A DNA stretch of 64,000 nucleotides from the NCBI GenBank assembly GCA_003254905.1, contig QANU01073784.1:26712-90711 (forward strand). Reading direction: 5' to 3'. This document shows positions 58,670 through 64,000 of the stretch, piece by piece (the stretch's first letter is position 1; each line of letters begins with the position of its first letter). The notes under the pieces are model-generated. The model searched no databases. It was not told where the DNA came from and saw only the letters and a list, made by a program, of their open reading frames with translations. The position numbers and the translations under genes were made by a program. The stretch comes from Nissolia schottii. Its lineage: Eukaryota; Streptophyta; Magnoliopsida; Fabales; Fabaceae.

Positions 58670-58678
58670 TATATATAC
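58670..58678 (-). promoter_or_regulatory. TATA box of the small gene
   Basis: On the minus strand GTATATATAG lies about 145 nt upstream of the proposed ATG at 58525, allowing a 5' UTR of roughly 115 nt that contains the CT run. Confidence 0.45.
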
Positions 58679-58699
58679 GTAAGTTTCATAGGACAATAT

Positions 58700-59532
58700 T
58701 GTTTTTTATTTTGGCGAGAAGATCCTTTCTTTGGTCACATGATTTGGAGTCTACTTTCTACACTACTCCTAACTTGCTTTTCACACGTAGGATTTTTTTT
58801 TGGTTTGATGGTAGGAGTTGTTTCCATCAAGAATAGTTCACACATTAATAAAATAATGGTTTTCCGTTTGAACAAGTTAAAAGTACTTCATATGCATGTT
58901 ACTTGTTTGTTTATAAATCACCTGTCCTTGAATTAGGATTAACCAACTTAGGGAAATGCATGATTATATTCACATACCTAATTAATTTTGTCTGATATGT
59001 TATTAGATGGCTACAGAACTTGACCACACCTCATATTTAACTTCTAGAATCAACTTTATCAAAAGAAACATTGAATCTCTTCTATGTATATTTTAAATCG
59101 GTTATATCAAAATTACTTTTCGAATAAACATACCATACATAAATCACTTTACTTCAAAATCAATTTTATTAAAAATCAATTTTACGAAAAGTAACCGAAT
59201 ACATACTTGACAGTTTACACAGCTACCTTAGACTAACAAAAAGTTGTGGGCACATGTACATACCCTTAACTAGTAAGGTAAAGTTTTTGATATTCTGATT
59301 TTTGTTTTGATTCCTTTGAAGGGTTTTGACCTTTGAGAGTTTTTATTCTGAGCTCTCAAGTAAAGGATTTCCCTTTTGCTTGCCATTAGGGTTAAAGAGA
59401 AGAGAGTGATGGTGATCCATCGTTGATGATGGAATAGCAGCAATATGCCAAACTTGACTCTCAAGCTTAGCAAGTAAAATAGTCGTTTATAAAAGTATGA
59501 GCATATATACAAAGACGAGAGAAGCTTGTACT
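58700..59532. other. Intergenic, no feature seen
   Basis: AT-rich DNA. The short frames here have no recognisable content. Confidence 0.45.
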
Positions 59533-59840
59533 GAAGAAAATAGGAACATAAAGTCACAAAGACTTAGTATAGTCTTTTTGTTCAATTACGGTGACATTGA
59601 AGCAGACCCTCTAGTACTAATGTACTATCACTACTAGAAAAATAGTGTTTTGCCGCAGAAAATTTAACATTTTTGCGGATGAAATCGCACCGTCGATAAA
59701 GTATTTGAAGAAAACTAGTTTGCGGCAGAGTCGAATTCCCCCATAAATTTGCAGGCAAAAAGAGGAGAGAAGCTGCAGGAAAATAGCAACTTAAAGTCAC
59801 AAAGACTTATGTTAATATAGTCTTTATGTGCAATTACTTT
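59533..59840. repeat. 65-bp direct repeats with hairpin cores flanking a CACTA-like end
   Basis: The run 'aaagtcacaaagactta' recurs at about 59550 and 59793, each followed by 'tatagtctttttgttcaatta' or its close variant. Similarity covers about 60 bp. In both copies AAAGACT and AGTCTTT form the arms of a small hairpin. The copies are about 243 bp apart and enclose the CACTA-like terminus at 59629. Confidence 0.65.
59629..59775. mobile_element. CACTA-like terminus
   Basis: CACTACTAGAAAAATAGTG begins at 59629, the standard start of plant CACTA elements. It is followed by GCCGC- and TTTGCGG-type subterminal motifs (59652, 59671, 59729). No matching right end is present within 250 bp, so only a terminal fragment remains. 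Confidence 0.55.
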
Positions 59841-61613
59841 GTGTTGTGCTTCCTTAGCCCATTAGCATATTTTAAATGCTACATACATATGAATGTACAT
59901 AATGCTACACACATCGGTCAGAATCATGTTGTATATTGATGTAAGAAATTTGGATAAATCCAAAATTGTATTTATAAAATTTATGATTGAAGACATTCAA
60001 TTAGGTATATATAGACGCGCCTAGCTAGGACACATATTCATGAGAAAGATGGAGAAATTGGTTTAATCGGTACACATGTGAGGTCCAGCTAAGGGAAACA
60101 TGTACCACCACATTCCTGTGGACACAAGTCTTCATGAACAATTGCCACAATTAAGTTAATTATTAGAAAAAGTAAAAAAAAAAAAAAAGCAAAGCTAATG
60201 AATGTGTTAAGGACGTATTCCTAATACTACCAAAACCTCGTGTGGCCCCAGAAATAATCTAACATAATGTGAAGGAAAACACACACTCGAAAAATAAAAA
60301 TAAAAAATAAACAGCAAAAAATTGTTAAAGTCAAAATGAGCTTTAAGGGGGGCCTGGAGTTGTCTAGAACTGTTGGCAGAATAAAGTTTCTTTGATATAA
60401 CTTCCAAGAGCTATAGATAAACCTAACACTAAACCAGCCCAACAGAGTGGGTGAAATCATGACCTCTATGCAAATTAAAAGAAGAAAGGGTTTTTCTTAG
60501 GAGGAATTGTTAATGAATCAAGAATGTTAAGTTTTTGTAATTTTTCAGTGCATTTAATGTAATAAAACCAACAACAATGAATGCCTACGTATTTAGTTTT
60601 TATTTTCGAATCTTATTTTTATTTCCTATTTTTAATATGTTTATTATTTTCTACTACAATTCATGTGAACAAAATAATTTTTATTTTTAGGTTTTTCTTT
60701 AGAAAACTATAAAAAGAAAATGCAATCCAAATCAAATTGGCCCACAATTTTTTTTAAAAATTAAAAGTTTTGTCAAAATGATGTAACCCTCGTGTTTGAA
60801 AGCATAACATGGTGTTTTATGAGAATTTTAGTCAACAAAAATTATGGACCACTCACCATAAATATAAATTAAAAACTTTGTAAATATAAAGACTACAATG
60901 TAAATCAAAATCAACATTTACTTTTTCTTAACTTCTTTTCCGTCTATGGAAGATGATTGATGATCATATATGTGGCAAAAGGGCAATAGAATCATAGAAT
61001 GACAAGAAAGGCTTATTTGGCGAGTTCTTGTGCCAAAGGTTCCTAACTAACCCAAAAGTGAGATGCTGCACAGAACACAAGAACTTGAACTCCAAAATTC
61101 TGCCAACCCAACAAGTGGACAATTTCTTGCTGTGCTATTTTGACTTTACAAGTTGCAAATTTCATCACTTTCTTTTCAGTTTTAGTAATGATTAATGCAT
61201 TGGAGTCTTAATTTTAGTCTTATAAATTCTCCTAACCATTTTTAATTATACATTTATTTAAATTTCATTGATTTTTTTTTAAATTTTGATAAATATATAA
61301 TTAAAAGTGATTATAAAGATTAGTAAACTTAAAATTAAGAGTCTCAAACTTCACAATTAAGTAGTAATAGTAATTTGCGGCTTAACTAATTCAACAAAAT
61401 TGATTGTGATTGCTTGCTGATTTGACCTTTTTTATTCCACATTTGGCATCTGCTACATAATGTTTCATGACGGAGTAATGATTTCGGATTGGACCTTCAA
61501 CATACAGCCGGAGTTTAAGACTTACACGGGGAGAAGAGAGATTATATGTAAGAAAAATATATAAAATGTAGTGAACCATAAAATATATAAAATATACACA
61601 CCAAAGACATTGT
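59841..61613. other. Intergenic, no feature seen
   Basis: AT-rich DNA of 1.8 kb. A(n) and T(n) runs are frequent, and no gene, RNA or element end is supported. Confidence 0.5.
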
Positions 61614-61762
61614 TCAAAGATTCAAATATAAATAACTCTTTTAACTTTGACTCTTGGCATACCATAAAAAAAATAAAAAATAAAAATCTTTGATTCAAAG
61701 TTAAATAACTCTTTTAACTTTGACTCCTGGCATGCCATAAAAAAAATTTTTAAAAAATAAAC
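61614..61762. repeat. 73-bp tandem duplication
   Basis: 'aataactcttttaactttgactc' occurs at 61631 and 61704, each followed by 'tggcat.ccataaaaaaa'. Both units also share the preceding 'ttcaaa.ttaaataa'-like sequence. Confidence 0.85.
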
Positions 61763-62069
61763 CTTTGACGCTGGGCAAAACTTTAAAAAGAGTTAGGATG
61801 AGTGAAGTTACGAACATCATGAATAATCAGGTCATTTAGGTGTATGATCACAATTTTTAATGTAAATAATTTCTTTAGACAATTTGATAAGATGAAAGGT
61901 AAATTACACTGACTTTAGTGAAATTACATTATCTTTTTATTTTTCTAAGCAACATTGACATCCTTTAATGATAGTAGAGTGAATTTTTTATTTCAATATT
62001 AGAAATACTTAGTAATATGACTGGTATGTGGAATTTTTTGCACATTTACACTATATGAGATTCGAAAAG

Positions 62070-62207
62070 CTAAATTAAGTTGTTGCAACTCAACTTAACA
62101 TTTTTTTTGATGTGGAGCGAAATCTAGTAGGTGAATCTTGTTACTTCAATGCTTTGTTGACATGATTGATTTGACACACTAAATCTAATTGCAACAACCT
62201 AATTTAG
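62070..62207. mobile_element. Small inverted-repeat element, 138 bp
   Basis: The left CTAAATTAAGTTGTTGCAA and the reverse complement of the right end, CTAAATTAGGTTGTTGCAA, match at 18 of 19 bases. No target duplication is clear. It could be a small MITE or an inverted duplication. Confidence 0.5.
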
Positions 62208-62938
62208 GTCCTTACTCTTGCTCATCAGAGGACCAATATTCTTGCTCTTCTATAAATTAGGGGTGTTCAAAACCCGGACCGGCCCGCTGGCCCGGCCCGG
62301 CCCGAAGGGTTCGGGCCAAATCGGGCCCGATTTTAATCGGCCCGATTTTTAAAAAAACTAAAAAAAAAAAAGACCCGGTCCTAATACATATCGGGTCCGG
62401 GCCTTGCCTCGGGCCACCCGGCCTGGCCCGGCGGCCCGGATACTATATTATTATATATTTTTTATTTTTTTCCCCTTCATAATTCCAATTTAGTTCACAG
62501 GTTCTGCACTTCTAGTCTACTAATTTCCCATATTTTTTTCATGTCTTTCAGCCCAATTTCGTTTTTCTCAGCCCAGTTTTTTAAGCAGCCCAATGCTTCA
62601 ATGGCTCATCTCACGGCCTCACTAGCCCAGTCAGTAGCCTAGCCCAGATTTCATCTTCAGAGACTCAAAGTCTCAAATCAATGGACTTATAGAATATAGA
62701 CAATAGTTCACCTTCACTACTTCACTTCAGTTCAGAGTTCAGACCCTAACCTAAACCCTCACCGCGCCTCCCTCCCCGCGCCTCGCCTCCCTCGTCTCGC
62801 CTCGCCTCCCTCGCCGCGCCTCGCCTCCCTCGCCTCGCCTCACCGCGCCTCTCCCCTTGGTAAGCCACTGTTTTTCAGTGTAATTTGATTTTTTTTTTTT
62901 TTGTTTCCCTTTTTTCTTCGTAATTTTTGGATGAATAT

Positions 62939-63070
62939 TCTGATGAGTGATGATCAATGATTGCTTAGATATAATGGTATTTTATTTTCTGATGAGTGAT
63001 GATCAATGATTTCTTCGTAATTGCTTGGACATTCTGGTGTTTTATAATTGCTTGGACATTCTGGACATTC
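62939..63070. repeat. Short internal direct repeats at the deletion junction
   Basis: 'ctgatgagtgatgatcaatgat' occurs at 62940 and 62988, and 'taattgcttggacattctgg' at 63018 and 63047. They lie between the 5' non-coding part and the surviving transposase 3' end, so they probably mark the rearrangement that removed the transposase N-terminus. Confidence 0.75.
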
Positions 63071-63582
63071 TGGGCTAAAGCAAATTTGGACAATGCGTCA
63101 GACCTTGAGAGGTATTTGGCAGAGGATACTGTGGATGACAATGATGATGAAACTTTTAACATATTGAATTGGTGGAAGACAAATTCTTCAAAGTATAGGA
63201 TCCTTTCTCTCATGGCTCGTGATGTATTGGGTGGTCCCATTTCTACTGTTGCATCTGAGTCTTGCTTTAGTACGGGTGGACGTGTACTTGATGTCTATCA
63301 TAGCTCTTTGTCCCCCAAGATGGCCGAAGCTCTTATTTGCACTCAAAATTGGTTATTCCCTACTAAAGCCACACTTGATGATCAAGATTTTGATCAATTT
63401 GATAGCACCGAGAAGATTGTCAATGGTTAGTTTATATTATAACATCTTTATTCCTTTTTCTTGGTTAATTTATGTAAAATTTTCACATGATATTGACTAC
63501 GAGGGTATGTTTTGCAGATGTTTCTAATGCATTTCTATCACAAGGAGCGACTTCACAACAAAATGTCATGAACATAGATTGA
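63071..63582 (+). pseudogene. hAT transposase C-terminal (dimerisation) domain
   Basis: Exon 63071-63425 encodes FNILNWWKTNSSKYRILSLM, then STVASESCFSTGGRVLD and SLSPKMAEALICTQNWL, the conserved C-terminal dimerisation domain of plant hAT transposases (family form LdWWk.n...yP.Ls.mArDil..P.ST.aSEs.FS..grvl). A GT-AG intron (63426-63517) joins to a last exon, 63518-63582, in phase. The BED zinc finger and the catalytic DDE core are missing, removed between about 62900 and 63070. It is a deletion derivative that cannot transpose itself. Confidence 0.8.
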
Positions 63583-63804
63583 TTTTTGTTCTACCATTGC
63601 AAATCTATTGTACTTTGGAGTTAATTTTTGTTCTTTTACATGCTTTCTATTTTGTAATTTCTGTTCTTTTACATGCTTTCTATTTTGTAATTTCTACTGC
63701 AATATCTAAACAATTCTGCTGTAATTTCTGAAATTATGTAATATATCAATTCTGAATTTCTGTTATGTAATTTTCCTATTTCTGTCAATATAATCAATAT
63801 CTAA

Positions 63805-64000
63805 ATTGCTTCTGCTGTTTCTGCTTTTTCTTCTGCTGTTTCTGCTTCTGTTTTTGCTGTTTTTGTTGTTTTTGTTTCTGCTGTTTTCTGATTTCTGCTG
63901 TTTGCTGTTTCTGCTGTTTTTCTTCTGTTGTTTCTGTTGGTTTTGCTGTTTCTGCTGTTTCTGCTGTTTCAATTCCATGCACATATGCTGTTTTTGTTGT
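63805..64000. repeat. TTTCTGCTG-type low-complexity repeat
   Basis: Imperfect 9-12-bp units of TTTCTGCTG run to the window edge. The complementary strand therefore shows Gln/Lys-rich open frames, which are composition artefacts. Confidence 0.8.

Larger units (their letters stand above)
62258..64000 (+). mobile_element. hAT element with transposase remnant, runs off the window
   Basis: The left end TAGGGGTGTTCAAAACCCGG is followed by repeated GGCCCGGCCCG motifs, then about 600 bp of non-coding DNA that includes a CGCCTCGCCTCC-rich run (62760-62855). After that comes the 3' part of a transposase gene. The left 8-bp flank is CTATAAAT (62250-62257); the right terminus lies beyond 64000. The left end matches the TAGGG.TGT.AAAA ends of the MITEs at 3066 and 19975, so this family could have mobilised them. 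Confidence 0.75.

Noticed and set aside
63763..63984. Gln/Lys-rich minus-strand frames at the right edge
   Set aside because: Products of the TTTCTGCTG low-complexity repeat; no start context or domain.
1..64000. CRISPR arrays, rRNA genes, tRNA genes, bacterial operons
   Set aside because: None could be found by eye; the regular repeats present lack CRISPR repeat-spacer structure and the genes are spliced plant genes.

Overview
The window is nuclear DNA from a flowering plant, most likely a legume and probably Glycine (soybean or a close relative). The evidence is AT-rich intergenic DNA, spliced genes with short GT-AG introns, a Sirevirus-type LTR carrying repeated GTAATCGATTAC palindromes, an Au-like SINE, and abundant hAT, MULE, CACTA, copia, gypsy and LINE debris. 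The species is an inference; no organellar or bacterial genes are seen. One ambiguous base (n) lies at 51525.

Genes that look intact: a linker histone H1 gene (7207-8269, +, 2 exons, 309 aa); a membrane-anchored P-loop kinase-like gene of the zeta-type fold (16444-11776, -, 9 exons, 506 aa); an aquaporin of the NIP7;1 type (30652-28180, -, 5 exons, 296 aa); an F-box/FBD gene (43504-45936, +, 3 exons, 406 aa); and a possible two-exon gene for a 63-aa protein of unknown function (58525-58261, -). I worked out exon borders by hand from splice signals and reading phase. The totals close in frame for all five.

Broken genes: an F-box N-terminal stub (34200-34292) and a deleted F-box paralogue (53620-54850), which with the intact F-box gene form a same-strand decay series; a replication protein A (RPA70)-like pseudogene (about 36540-39004); a pentatricopeptide-type fragment (54874-55026); and a hAT transposase C-terminus at the right edge (63071-63582).

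The rest is layered mobile DNA. 1-4600: LTR-like remnants, short tandem repeats and a hAT MITE. 8.9-9.3 kb: LINE 3' end. 17-26.7 kb: an LTR, a repeat field split by a 701-bp hAT element, another hAT MITE, a small gag-bearing LTR element cut by a CACTA-like end, a copia gag-integrase remnant holding a 453-bp solo LTR, and an array of small inverted repeats. 34.5-36 kb: Sirevirus 3' end and LTR. 39.8-43.1 kb: LINE fragment and a long-TIR MULE. 46.6-49.8 kb: a copia element interrupted twice, by a hAT (8-bp target duplication) and by a MULE MITE (9-bp target duplication). 51.6-52.8 kb: tandemly duplicated LTR-leader segments. 59.5-64 kb: CACTA terminus, small repeats and a hAT element.

The genes form no operon or pathway; they are independent plant genes in TE-rich DNA. 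The items most worth following up are the small two-exon gene and the neighbouring unexplained 225-codon ORF, the two short-motif repeat fields (18.0-19.2 kb and 26.26-26.66 kb), the nested insertions with readable target duplications, and the SINE just inside the aquaporin's first intron.
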